Of a stretch of 64,000 nt of DNA, positions 27,121-35,273 are shown piece after piece. Source of the stretch: Maribacter sp. PR1 (GTDB lineage: Bacteria; Bacteroidota; Bacteroidia; Flavobacteriales; Flavobacteriaceae). The notes under the pieces are model-generated. The model saw only the letters and a list, made by a program, of their open reading frames with translations, had not been told where the DNA came from and did not search any database. Position numbers and translations under genes: made by a program. Location: NCBI RefSeq assembly GCF_028464145.1, contig NZ_JAQPCG010000001.1:744001-808000 (forward strand). The letters are read 5' to 3'. Numbering within the stretch: the first letter of the stretch is position 1; each line of letters opens with the position of its first letter.

Positions 27121-27333
27121 GCTGTTCAGCTAAAAGCCTTAGGCCTTAAAGGGGTTTAACACTCCTTTTAAAGGCACAAATGAAAACAAAAAAAATGAAA
27201 AAACTATCGTTTTCATTCAAAATACGGTTAACGACCAAAAAAAGATTAAAGGAATCCTTATTTTCATTTATAAAATCGCACAAACTATTTATATTCAGTA
27301 TATTAATCTCACTATTTTAAATAAAAAAAATCC

Positions 27334-28044
27334 ATGAAACCGTATAGAATCTTAAAAACGTTCCATTTTTTAGCCTTTGTATTCTTTTTGCCCATTGTAA
27401 ATGCCCAAATTCCTTCAGGAGTATACTTTTCCGAGGATGAAAATACGCGTCATGAGCTCAAAATTGACCAAGGTTACCTAACGCATACCGTTTATAAAAC
27501 TGACCCTGCCGAATTTATAAAAGCCGTAGGAGGTTTCTTTTCTGTGGATGATAATAAGCTAAGGGTATCTTTGGAATTCAATTCGGCCTATGAACAAGAC
27601 AGGATAAAAAATTTGGAAATCCCCTATACCTTGGCCGGTGAACGTTTAAACCTGAAACTGGATCAGGAGATGGTTTTTGACAAAAGGGAAGCGCAGAATC
27701 AGGCCTTGGACGGTCAGTGGTTATTTGCCACTCGCGGCCCAGATACGGGCCAAGATCGCCGAGGGGAGGAAAATCCGAGAAAAACTTTAAAGTTTTTGTT
27801 GGACGGTCGCTTTCAATGGATAGCCTATCAAACAGAAACGATGCGTTTTTCCGGAACAGGCGGTGGTAGCTTTACCGCTGAGGATCGTGTTTACACCGAG
27901 AACATTGAGTTTTTCTCGCGAGATAATGACAGGGTCGGAGCCAGTTTAAAATTCAATTATGAAATTAAGGGGGACGATTGGCACCATACGGGCAAGAACA
28001 GTAAAGGCGAACCAATGTATGAAATTTGGGCCAAAAGAAATTGA
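27334..28044 (+). CDS. Exported lipocalin-like hypothetical protein
   Basis: A 236-residue protein with a signal peptide (1-24, ending VNAQ). Two consecutive beta-rich domains follow; the second (LDGQWLFATRGPDTGQD, then RKTLKFLLDGRFQWIAYQTE and GTGGGSFTAEDRVYTENIEF) has the layout of lipocalin-like DUF4488-type domains of Bacteroidota. Function unknown. It is divergent from the polyamine operon and ends 36 bp before the tRNA-Arg promoter box. Confidence 0.6.
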   Translation: MKPYRILKTFHFLAFVFFLPIVNAQIPSGVYFSEDENTRHELKIDQGYLTHTVYKTDPAEFIKAVGGFFSVDDNKLRVSLEFNSAYEQDRIKNLEIPYTLAGERLNLKLDQEMVFDKREAQNQALDGQWLFATRGPDTGQDRRGEENPRKTLKFLLDGRFQWIAYQTETMRFSGTGGGSFTAEDRVYTENIEFFSRDNDRVGASLKFNYEIKGDDWHHTGKNSKGEPMYEIWAKRN

Positions 28045-28079
28045 TTGAATCACTTTTACGGAAAATTGACAAAAAACCT

Positions 28080-28087
28080 TATTTTTG
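28080..28087 (+). promoter_or_regulatory. -7 box of the tRNA-Arg locus
   Basis: TATTTTTG matches the Bacteroidota -7 consensus TAnnTTTG exactly and lies 11 bp before the truncated tRNA copy, the normal distance for a tRNA promoter. No clear -33 box is seen. It suggests that the broken copy occupies the original tRNA site. Confidence 0.6.
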
Positions 28088-28097
28088 CCAGTCTATT

Positions 28098-28120
28098 TGG
28101 CCTCGTAGTTCAATGGATAG
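28098..28120 (+). repeat. 5' fragment of tRNA-Arg, 23-bp direct repeat copy 1
   Basis: These 23 bp are identical to 28515-28537: the base before the tRNA plus its first 22 bases (acceptor strand and D-arm, GGCCTCGTAGTTCAATGG onward). The rest of the tRNA is absent, replaced by a palindrome and the GIY-YIG gene. It is a target-site duplicate or a leftover of the original gene after insertion. Confidence 0.85.
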
Positions 28121-28138
28121 CCCCGATAGCTATCGGGG
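28121..28138. repeat. Perfect 18-bp palindrome at the cassette edge
   Basis: CCCCGATAGCTATCGGGG is fully self-complementary and begins at the exact base where tRNA identity stops. It marks the left edge of the inserted segment and may be the nuclease or recombination signal, or a dispersed flavobacterial palindrome. Confidence 0.75.
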
Positions 28139-28211
28139 GAAGTTTACCGGTCAATAGTAGAAATGTTCTTGTAAATTTTGAATCGATTTTATAAGCAATA
28201 CCAAGGAAAAG

Positions 28212-28496
28212 ATGCATTATGTGTATATCATACAATCTTTTATGGATAAGTCATTTTACATTGGCAAGACTTCTAATTTGGAAACTCGTTTGATATTTCA
28301 CAATAACGTAGAATTGAATACAGGTGTAACAAGAAGAAAAATACCTTGGCAATATTTTTTTACTTTGCCTGTCGATAATGCGTTGATTGCCGGTAAAATT
28401 GAAAACCATATTAAGAAAATGAAAAGCAGGCAATATATTAAAAACCTTGTAAAACACCCTGAAATGGGTAAAACGCTTATCAAAAGGTTTTCTTGA
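28212..28496 (+). CDS. GIY-YIG endonuclease of a tRNA-located cassette
   Basis: A 94-residue single-domain GIY-YIG nuclease (UvrC N-terminal-like, COG2827 type). Motifs are readable: HYVYIIQS for GIY, FYIGKT for YIG, the catalytic Arg in NLETRL, and Glu in GKIENHIKK. Such short proteins occur in many copies in flavobacteria. It is placed between a 23-bp tRNA 5' fragment and the intact tRNA-Arg, starting 74 bp after the palindrome, which suggests it is part of a small mobile or homing cassette. It may cut the empty tRNA locus; this is inference. Confidence 0.85.
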   Translation: MHYVYIIQSFMDKSFYIGKTSNLETRLIFHNNVELNTGVTRRKIPWQYFFTLPVDNALIAGKIENHIKKMKSRQYIKNLVKHPEMGKTLIKRFS

Positions 28497-28515
28497 TTTG
28501 AAAATACCAAAAAAT

Positions 28516-28587
28516 GGCCTCGTAGTTCAATGGATAGAATAGAAGTTTCCTAAACTTTAGATGCAAGTTCGATTCTTGCCGAGGCTA
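28516..28587 (+). tRNA. tRNA-Arg(CCU)
   Basis: The cloverleaf can be drawn by eye: acceptor GGCCTCG with CGAGGCT and discriminator A, D-arm GTTC/GAAT, anticodon arm AGAAGTTTCCTAAACTTT with anticodon CCT, and T-arm GCAAG TTCGATT CTTGC. CCA is not encoded. It is intact, although a duplicate 5' fragment and a nuclease gene lie upstream, so it may now be expressed from cassette sequence or through read-through from the box at 28080. Confidence 0.92.
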
Positions 28588-28633
28588 CAAATAAATACAT
28601 ACAGATACGCCGAAGGCGTTATTAATCGACTAT

Positions 28634-28665
28634 AAAAAAAAGGACGGCCTGCCAGTCCTTTTTTT
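28634..28665. terminator. Bidirectional terminator after tRNA-Arg
   Basis: A run of A, GGAC, a 9-nt loop, GTCC and a run of T form an A/T-extended hairpin usable on both strands, 46 bp after the tRNA. The spacer from 28666 to 28881 holds one REP-like element and no gene I can see. Confidence 0.75.
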
Positions 28666-28802
28666 ATGTGATTTCTAAGGGGATAGCATCTTTATGTATT
28701 TTCAGCTTGAGACACAAAAGAACAATGAAGTTATCTCTTGCCGAGGATTATTAAGATATCAAAAAATAACAACAAAAGCCAAATATTGCCTATAAATAAA
28801 GA

Positions 28803-28822
28803 CCTCTCGACTGCGCTCGAGG
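28803..28822. repeat. REP-like palindromic element
   Basis: Arms CCTCTCGA and GCTCGAGG around CTGC form an imperfect palindrome (one mismatch in each outer position), like the dispersed flavobacterial intergenic repeats. A related type lies at 17482. Confidence 0.45.
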
Positions 28823-28881
28823 TGACAAAAAGGTAGGATTTACACATTTTCAAATACCCAGAATATCCTAGTCAAAAATCA

Positions 28882-29688
28882 TTAACCCTTTCCCCCACTA
28901 TTTTGTAATTGGCTATCCATACTTTCCGCTGCAAATTTCCCTTGAACGCTCCATCCCCCATCTACATAGAACAACTGACCAGTAACGTAACTAGATTCAT
29001 CGGAAGCCAGAAAAATTGCAGGTCCTATCATTTCCTCTGGTTCCCCAGTACGCTTCATAGGTATAACGCTTCCCCAATTTTGTTTATAATCCGGATCCTC
29101 CGATAGATTACGCTCCGTATTTATGGGTCCCGGTCCAAAGGTATTTACCCGAATATTATAAGGGGCAAGTTCAACGGCCATTTGTTTGGACATGGCCTCG
29201 ATACCGCCTTTACTCGTAGAATAACAGATTAAATTCTTCACACTCAATACGGAACAAATGGAAGAGATATTTATAATACTACCGCCCTTTCCATTTTCTT
29301 TCATCATCCTTGCCGCCTCAATGGCACAAAATAAAGTCCCCTTGATATTTAAACCTATTACTTTATCAAAAAGTACTTCGTCGGTATTAAAGAAATCACT
29401 CCAACCCGTGATTCCAGCATTGTTTACCAATACATCCAATTGACCATATTCCTGTTGAATATAGGCGAACATTTTGCGAATGTTCTCTACATTAGAAACA
29501 TCCGTTGCATATAACTCCGCTTTTCCACCTTTTTCTTTTATTGCATCCACAACCTCCTGTGCATAGGACGTTCCGGGCAAATCATTTATGATAACAATCG
29601 CACCTTCCACAGCAAACCCTTCTGCGATTTCCTTGCCAATACCTTTTCCCGCTCCTGTTACCAAGGCAATTTTCTTGTCCAACCTCAT
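28882..29688 (-). CDS. SDR dehydrogenase of the sugar-acid cluster
   Basis: A 268-residue classical SDR: TGAGKGIGKE (about 12-21), NNAGITG, NISSICSVLSV and the YSTSK active site (Tyr and Lys). It is the last gene of a six-gene minus-strand operon, 2 bp after the neighbouring SDR. By position it could be a 3-deoxy-ketoaldonate dehydrogenase or a sugar dehydrogenase in a diketo-hydrolase type pathway for L-fucose or L-rhamnose. The specificity is inferred from neighbours only. Confidence 0.85.
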   Translation of the reverse strand: MRLDKKIALVTGAGKGIGKEIAEGFAVEGAIVIINDLPGTSYAQEVVDAIKEKGGKAELYATDVSNVENIRKMFAYIQQEYGQLDVLVNNAGITGWSDFFNTDEVLFDKVIGLNIKGTLFCAIEAARMMKENGKGGSIINISSICSVLSVKNLICYSTSKGGIEAMSKQMAVELAPYNIRVNTFGPGPINTERNLSEDPDYKQNWGSVIPMKRTGEPEEMIGPAIFLASDESSYVTGQLFYVDGGWSVQGKFAAESMDSQLQNSGGKG

Positions 29689-29690
29689 TC

Positions 29691-30464
29691 TTATGTATTT
29701 AATTTTATAAAACCACCATCAATGGGATAATCCGTACCTGTTATAAAGCGCGCTTCATCACTACATAAATACAGCGCCAGGGTCGCAATTTCTTCTGGTC
29801 TGGCCATTCTTCCGATGGGTTGGGTCTTGGACAATTTTTCGAACATTTCCTCCTGATTATCCGGAAAATTTTTGGCAAGGTAACCATCCACAAAAGGCGT
29901 GTGGACACGCGCGGGAGAGATGGAATTACAGGTAATTTTATCTTTGATAAAGTCTTTGGCAACTGTTAATGTCATATTCAATACGGCGGCTTTGGACATA
30001 GAATAGGCAAATCGATCTTGTAAGCCTAACGATGCTGCAACACTTGCCATATTCAAAATGGTACCGCCCCCATTTTTTTTCATCAACGGAATTACCGCGT
30101 GCAAACAATTATAAACCCCTTTGACATTGATTTGATAAATTTTATCAAAATCGGCCTCGGTAGTATTCTCTGCAGTACCTATATGGGCTATACCTGCATT
30201 ATTTATTAAAATATCAATCTTCTCGATAGCATTGAATGTGGTTACAACCGAACTTTGATTACTTACGTCACAAGAATGAACATGGGCTTCTCCACCATAC
30301 TCCTGTATAATTGCCAAGGTGCTTTGTGCAGCTTCTTTATTTAGTTCCAAAATATGAATTACAGCACCTTGTTTGCCCAATGCTATAGCTATGGCTTGAC
30401 CTATACCGCTCCCTGACCCAGTAACGACAGCTACTTTATTTTTTAAATCGAACATCATATTCAT
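29691..30464 (-). CDS. SDR dehydrogenase of the sugar-acid cluster
   Basis: A 257-residue classical SDR: TGSGSGIGQA (about 15-24), NNAGIAHIG, NMASVAASLG and the YSMSKAA motif. Residues after the cofactor motif (LELNKEAAQ) with an acidic residue favour NAD. It lies 20 bp after the FAH-family gene. Two SDRs in a row fit the first oxidation of a sugar and the later oxidation of a 2-keto-3-deoxy acid. Start is MMFDLKNK or the second Met, three bases on. Confidence 0.85.
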   Translation of the reverse strand: MNMMFDLKNKVAVVTGSGSGIGQAIAIALGKQGAVIHILELNKEAAQSTLAIIQEYGGEAHVHSCDVSNQSSVVTTFNAIEKIDILINNAGIAHIGTAENTTEADFDKIYQINVKGVYNCLHAVIPLMKKNGGGTILNMASVAASLGLQDRFAYSMSKAAVLNMTLTVAKDFIKDKITCNSISPARVHTPFVDGYLAKNFPDNQEEMFEKLSKTQPIGRMARPEEIATLALYLCSDEARFITGTDYPIDGGFIKLNT

Positions 30465-30484
30465 TTAATTAAACCAATATATAA

Positions 30485-31330
30485 TCAGGCATTGACACAG
30501 ATTTGTTCTTGACGCCCCAACTGCTCAATTTCCAAGACCACATGATCACCGGATTTTAAATACTGCGGCGGTTTCATCCCCAATCCGACTCCTGGTGGTG
30601 TACCTGTGGATATTACATCCCCGGCCTCCAAAGTCATAAACTGTGATAGATAGTGAACAACGAAGTAGCAATCGAATATCATGGTATTCGTATTGCCATT
30701 TTGAACCTCGACTCCGTTGACCCAAAGCTTCATCTTTAAATTATGGATATTCCTAATTTCGTCCGAAGTAGCTAAAAATGGTCCGAGAGGGTTAAAATTA
30801 TCGCAGGACTTTCCCTTGGTCCACTGCCCCCCCTTTTCCAATTGAAAGGCTCTTTCGGATACATCATGCGAAATACAATACCCCGCAATGTAATCCTTGG
30901 CTTCTTCCGTGGAATTAAGATATCTAGCGTCTTTTCCGATAACGATACCCAACTCCACTTCCCAATCCGTTTTTTCACTATTTCTGGGAATAAGAATATG
31001 GTCGTTTGGACCAACTACGGTATTGGCCCCTTTTTGAAAAATTATGGGTTCTTCCGGTATGGCCATCCCCGATTCTGCGGCGTGATCTGAGTAATTAAGT
31101 CCAATGCAAATTACTTTACCCGGACGGGGAACACAAGAACCTAAACGCTCGTTGGCATCAACTTCCGGAAATTGTGAGAAATCCAATTGCCTAAGCTTAT
31201 CCAGTCCTTCATTTTGAAAAAAGGAATGATTCCAATCTTCGAAATCGCTGGATAAATCCTTTCTTTTCCCATTATCATCTAGTATGCCTGGCTTTTCTTC
31301 ACCAACCTTGCCAAATCGTATAAGTTTCAT
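30485..31330 (-). CDS. Fumarylacetoacetate hydrolase-family enzyme
   Basis: A 281-residue FAH-family protein of the ureidoglycolate lyase / 2,4-diketo-3-deoxy-L-fuconate hydrolase type. Seen are CIGLNYSDHAAESGMAIPEE, KGANTVVGPNDHI, DWEVELGIVIGKDA (Glu and Asp for the divalent metal), CISHDVSERAFQLEKGGQW and TGTPPGVGLGMKPP. In sugar-acid pathways such enzymes cleave a diketo acid to pyruvate and lactate. With two SDRs and a lactonase beside it, this is the likely role; it is not proven. Confidence 0.85.
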   Translation of the reverse strand: MKLIRFGKVGEEKPGILDDNGKRKDLSSDFEDWNHSFFQNEGLDKLRQLDFSQFPEVDANERLGSCVPRPGKVICIGLNYSDHAAESGMAIPEEPIIFQKGANTVVGPNDHILIPRNSEKTDWEVELGIVIGKDARYLNSTEEAKDYIAGYCISHDVSERAFQLEKGGQWTKGKSCDNFNPLGPFLATSDEIRNIHNLKMKLWVNGVEVQNGNTNTMIFDCYFVVHYLSQFMTLEAGDVISTGTPPGVGLGMKPPQYLKSGDHVVLEIEQLGRQEQICVNA

Positions 31331-31414
31331 CTGTTTCGTTTATTGATTTTATAAGTTAAAGTTCTATTTTGGTAAATACCAAAGATGCTTATTGCATTCC
31401 AATTTAATTCATAA

Positions 31415-32287
31415 TCATTTAATGAATTCATTTGCAGAAATTCCCTGGTAGCCACAATTTTTAATTACGAACAAAGAACCTGCCAGAGGCTGCTTCTTTT
31501 TTTGCTCATCTGTCAAATCTACTTTGGCCGATGTTATATACAAATCCTTTAAGTCTTTACCACCAAACGTACAAGAAGTAATCTTGGCAACTGGCAATTT
31601 TATACGTTTTAATAATTCACCTGTATTTGGATTCCAACGGGTCACCTGCCATCCACCCCAATGGGCAATCCAAAGCATCCCTTCTGAATCAATGGTCATT
31701 CCATCGGGATAACCCTCTTTTTCTTCCGTTTCCAATATTACCCTCTTATTGCCTATAGCACCAGTAACTATTTCAAAGTCATATCCTACAACAGTCTGGG
31801 TCGGTGTGTCTATAAAATAAAAGGTTTTGTGGTCGGCACTCCAGGCCATTCCGTTAGAAATGGTAGTTTTTTCAATCTTTAAGGTACTTTGATTGTTCTC
31901 AAATAGATAAACCGATCCTGTATTCGAAGCTTCGGACAAAGACATGCTACCTACCCATAATCTACCGGCAGGATCACATTTACCATCGTTAAACCTATTT
32001 TCAGGTAAATGACTTTCTGGATTATCCACATATTCTATTTTTCCGTTTTCCCTATCCAAAAACCCGATACCCGATGTAGAAGCCAAAATGAAATTATTGT
32101 CATCGCACAAAGCGATACAGCCGACCATTTTTTTGACTGGATACATCTTGTGCTTCTTTTTTCTCGGGGAATACTCGTGGATTTCCCCATTTAAAATATC
32201 CACCCAACAAATTGCGTTATTTTTTGAATCCCATACCGGTCCTTCCCCCAATTCACATTGATGACCATGTACAACTTCTACTTCCAT
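31415..32287 (-). CDS. SMP-30/gluconolactonase-family lactonase
   Basis: A 290-residue six-bladed beta-propeller of the SMP-30 family. Conserved metal-binding segments include LGEGPVWDSKN (Glu near residue 13), RFNDGKCDPAGRLWVGSMS, TISNGMAWSADHKTFYFIDT and GYPDGMTIDSEGMLWIAHWG. The family hydrolyses aldonolactones with a divalent cation, the step between sugar dehydrogenase and acid dehydratase. It fits the surrounding operon. No signal peptide, so cytoplasmic. Confidence 0.88.
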   Translation of the reverse strand: MEVEVVHGHQCELGEGPVWDSKNNAICWVDILNGEIHEYSPRKKKHKMYPVKKMVGCIALCDDNNFILASTSGIGFLDRENGKIEYVDNPESHLPENRFNDGKCDPAGRLWVGSMSLSEASNTGSVYLFENNQSTLKIEKTTISNGMAWSADHKTFYFIDTPTQTVVGYDFEIVTGAIGNKRVILETEEKEGYPDGMTIDSEGMLWIAHWGGWQVTRWNPNTGELLKRIKLPVAKITSCTFGGKDLKDLYITSAKVDLTDEQKKKQPLAGSLFVIKNCGYQGISANEFIK

Positions 32288-32337
32288 AATTTACATGTCT
32301 TTCACAAGTTCTGGAATAACCAGAAGCATGAGCACAG

Positions 32338-33153
32338 CTATTCCTGTGATTTTTCTTTAACAAAATTCAACAACAAAGGTATAGCTGGATATACCATATT
32401 ATGACCATAACCATCCAATTCCATCAATTCGACATCGAGGTGGCCAACTACTTTCATCATTCTATAGAAATATGCCGTTTCTTCATATCTTCCTAACATT
32501 TCCATTTCCCTATTTCCCGTAATCAACAACATAGGAGGAGCATCCTTTCTAACATGGTATAAGGGAGCGTACTTATCAATAACGGCCTGTGTACCTGGAA
32601 TACCTCTTTCCTTCCTTATGGTAAAATGGGTAATGGTATGGCCACTAAAGGGGATAAGTCCAGCAATTTGATTGGCATCAATATTGTATTTGGAAAGGTA
32701 ATTCTTATCCATCCCAACCATGCTTGCCAAATAACCCCCGGCGGAATGCCCCGTTACGAAAATCTTATTTTTATCGCCATTATATTTGTCAATATTTTTA
32801 AAAGTCCATGCCACTGCCGCCGCCGCATCCTCTATATAAACAGGATGTTTCACCTTTGGATGCAAGCGATAATTAACCGTTACTACCAATACTCCTTTTT
32901 CTTTCAATCCCTCCGGAATGTGTTTTTCACCACCTTCCAAACCACCACCGTGAAACCAAACGACTACAGGGACTTTAGTCATATCTTTAGGGTAATACAC
33001 ATCCAATTTACATCTTTCTTTTTGATAGTTCTCTTGGGACTCAACTAGAGTATCATAGTAGTTAATGTTTTCTACTAGTTCATATTGTTCGCCCTGTGCC
33101 TTAACAAAAACCATTGGAACTAAAAGCAAGAACAATAGGTAAAACCTTCTCAT
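32338..33153 (-). CDS. Exported alpha/beta hydrolase (carboxylesterase)
   Basis: A 271-residue alpha/beta hydrolase. The start is set at MRRFYLLFLLL (33153) because that gives a clean signal peptide ending VKAQ; the frame is open 64 codons further upstream but overlaps the RidA gene. Motifs: oxyanion HGGGLEGGEK, nucleophile GHSAGGYLAS, and the C-terminal GYGHNMV with His. The family resembles BD-FAE and polysaccharide esterases. In a sugar cluster it may remove acyl groups from an exported sugar derivative. Confidence 0.8.
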   Translation of the reverse strand: MRRFYLLFLLLVPMVFVKAQGEQYELVENINYYDTLVESQENYQKERCKLDVYYPKDMTKVPVVVWFHGGGLEGGEKHIPEGLKEKGVLVVTVNYRLHPKVKHPVYIEDAAAAVAWTFKNIDKYNGDKNKIFVTGHSAGGYLASMVGMDKNYLSKYNIDANQIAGLIPFSGHTITHFTIRKERGIPGTQAVIDKYAPLYHVRKDAPPMLLITGNREMEMLGRYEETAYFYRMMKVVGHLDVELMELDGYGHNMVYPAIPLLLNFVKEKSQE

Positions 33154-33172
33154 ATATTTTATGCTTATAAAA

Positions 33173-33739
33173 TTAATTCTCCCAAACTTCCACGACCATT
33201 TCAACTTCCACCGCCATATTTCCAGGAAGGGAACCCATGCCCACTGCAGCTCTGGAATGTTTTCCATGGTCACCAAAAACTTCGACCATAAGGTCGGAAT
33301 AGCCATTAATGACTTTTGAATGATCGGTAAATTCTGGAATAGCATTGACCATGCCCTTTACTTTCACAATTCTTTTCATCTTACTTAAATCTCCTAACTC
33401 TTCCTTTAAAACCGACAGCTGATTAATACCGGCTTCCCTAGCCGCATTGTAGCCTTCCTCTACCGACAAATCAGAACCTAGTTTCCCCACTACATTTTCA
33501 CCACTAGCTTGTTTAGGTCCTTTCCCGGCAAGAAAAAGTAAGTTTCCTGTTCGTACGGCATGCACATAATTTGCAACTGGTTTTCCAATAGGTCTTAAAG
33601 TAATGCCCAATTGTTCCAGTTTTGCTTCGGGGTTATAGTTTACTGGCGGTCCACTTTTCTCATTTGTTTCACTTTCCGAAACCTTGGTTTGGCAACCGGT
33701 TATGACCAAAAGAAAAAATACAGGAATCAGTTTTTTCAT
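33173..33739 (-). CDS. Exported RidA-family lipoprotein
   Basis: A 188-residue protein with a lipoprotein signal (lipobox ITGC, residues 13-16) and a RidA/YjgF/UK114 domain (about 40-185): LAGKGPKQAS, GYNAAREAGINQLSVLKEE, VKVKGMVNAIPEFTDHSKVI and HSRAAVGMGSLPGNMAVEVE, with Arg of the imine-binding site in HSRAAVG. RidA hydrolyses reactive enamines and imines in the cytoplasm; an exported lipoprotein form is unusual, though subgroups of such proteins exist in Bacteroidota. First gene of the operon, divergent from the permease. Confidence 0.83.
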   Translation of the reverse strand: MKKLIPVFFLLVITGCQTKVSESETNEKSGPPVNYNPEAKLEQLGITLRPIGKPVANYVHAVRTGNLLFLAGKGPKQASGENVVGKLGSDLSVEEGYNAAREAGINQLSVLKEELGDLSKMKRIVKVKGMVNAIPEFTDHSKVINGYSDLMVEVFGDHGKHSRAAVGMGSLPGNMAVEVEMVVEVWEN

Positions 33740-33974
33740 AAACTAGGATAAATTGCGTGAATATTGAACCAAGGTAATCTTTAACATTTTACTTTACAAA
33801 TACCTATATCTCCTGATTTACATTCAATTAAAATTCAATCCGACCTTGGTAAAACCTATTAATCATGCAATTTTAAACAGTTAAACTATGATTTTCTTAA
33901 AAAAGAAGGGAAATTATCGCATTTTTATTAGCTTAGCGTGCTAACCAAAAAACATATTAACAAAACCAACAAAT

Positions 33975-35216
33975 ATGACGAGTTCTACAGCAACTTCAAA
34001 CGTAAATGCGAACAGACTGTTCTACGCCAGTTGTTTCGCCTTGATTACCACGGCGTTTTCTTTTGCAATCGCAGCGGGTATTTTAGATCAATTAAAAACA
34101 GAATTGGAATTAACTGCCGGTGAAGCCGGGCTAATTTCTTCCATGTGGTTTTTGGGTTTTCCCATTTCAATGGTTATCGGTGGACTTATCTATCATAAGG
34201 TAGGAGGAAAAAACATTATGCAGTTCGCCTTTTTCGCACATACCATTGGTATACTGCTACTTATTTTCTCAGGCAGCTATGGTTTGCTTTTAATTGCCAA
34301 CTTACTTATCGGATTAGGAAACGGTTGTACCGAAGCGGCTTGTAATCCAATGATTGCAGATGCTTACCAAGGAACTCGTATGAGTAAAATGCTGAATAGG
34401 TTTCACATGTGGTTTCCTGGTGGTATTGCTATTGGAAGTTTGCTTTCCGGATTAATGACAAATATGGAAATTCTAGGACAAAGTCAGGTATGGTTGTTAT
34501 TGATACCTGCTGTTATTTACGCATATATGTTTTACGGTCAGACCTGGCCCAAAGCCAAGGTAGAAGAGGCCGCAACGCTTACAGGCAATCTGAAGGCCAT
34601 GATTTCACCACTCTTTATTTTCATGATTATTTGTATGGCCTTGACCGCTATTACAGAATTTGGTCCTAACCAATGGGTAGGATTGATTCTCGCCAAAAGT
34701 GGAGCACACCCTATGTTAGTTTTGGCATTGACTTCTGGATTAATGGCCATTGCTAGATATTTTGGAGGAGATATGGTTAAAAAATTCGATCAGACCGGAG
34801 TATTATTGGGGTCAGCGGTTTTAGCCACTGTCGGACTATATTTGTTCAGTTCACAAACAGGTGCAATGGCCTATGTCGCTGCCATTTTCTTTGCCTTAGG
34901 AATCGCTTATTTCTGGCCGAACATGCTAGGATTTGTCGCGGATAAAATACCAAAAAGTGGCGCATTGGGTTTATCAATTGTAGGTGCTGTGGGAATGTTT
35001 TCTTCTTCCATTTTTCAACCTATTATTGGTGGATGGATTGATGCCGATCAACAAATGGCCGCAGATCAAGGATTAATGGGAGATGAACTGGAATTGGTTG
35101 CAGGGCAAGCTACCATAGGCACCATGATGATGTTCCCTATCATTTTAATCGTTCTCTTTACTTTGCTATACTTCTGGATGAAAAGTAAAAAATCTAAACA
35201 GGTAGCAACTGCATAA
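33975..35216 (+). CDS. MFS permease of the sugar-acid cluster
   Basis: A 413-residue major facilitator with 12 predicted membrane helices. The N-terminal GILDQLKTELELTAGEAGLI, GGLIYHKVGGKNIM (the loop 2-3 element) and LIGLGNGCTEAACNPMIADA resemble the FucP/sugar-proton symporter branch found in flavobacteria. It is divergent from the RidA-SDR operon with a 235-bp spacer that should hold both promoters; TTAGC and GCTAA arms lie around 33930. It ends in a strong terminator. The substrate is inferred, probably a deoxysugar or sugar acid. Confidence 0.85.
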   Translation: MTSSTATSNVNANRLFYASCFALITTAFSFAIAAGILDQLKTELELTAGEAGLISSMWFLGFPISMVIGGLIYHKVGGKNIMQFAFFAHTIGILLLIFSGSYGLLLIANLLIGLGNGCTEAACNPMIADAYQGTRMSKMLNRFHMWFPGGIAIGSLLSGLMTNMEILGQSQVWLLLIPAVIYAYMFYGQTWPKAKVEEAATLTGNLKAMISPLFIFMIICMALTAITEFGPNQWVGLILAKSGAHPMLVLALTSGLMAIARYFGGDMVKKFDQTGVLLGSAVLATVGLYLFSSQTGAMAYVAAIFFALGIAYFWPNMLGFVADKIPKSGALGLSIVGAVGMFSSSIFQPIIGGWIDADQQMAADQGLMGDELELVAGQATIGTMMMFPIILIVLFTLLYFWMKSKKSKQVATA

Positions 35217-35233
35217 GAAATACAAAAACATAT

Positions 35234-35264
35234 AAAAAAGGGACCCTAGATAGGGTCCCTTTTT
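35234..35264. terminator. Bidirectional terminator
   Basis: A-run, GGGACCCT, a 4-nt loop, AGGGTCCC and T-run form a strong hairpin between the convergent permease and methylmalonyl-CoA mutase genes, usable from both sides. Confidence 0.9.
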
Positions 35265-35273
35265 CACTTTAGA

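Noticed and set aside
26854..27333. Riboswitch in front of speA
   Set aside because: I see one simple hairpin and a possible small ORF but no known aptamer pattern; a covariance search would be needed.
28098..28587. Group I intron carrying a GIY-YIG gene in tRNA-Arg
   Set aside because: The tRNA at 28516 is complete and only the first 22 tRNA bases are duplicated; an intron would divide the tRNA into two halves with no repeat.
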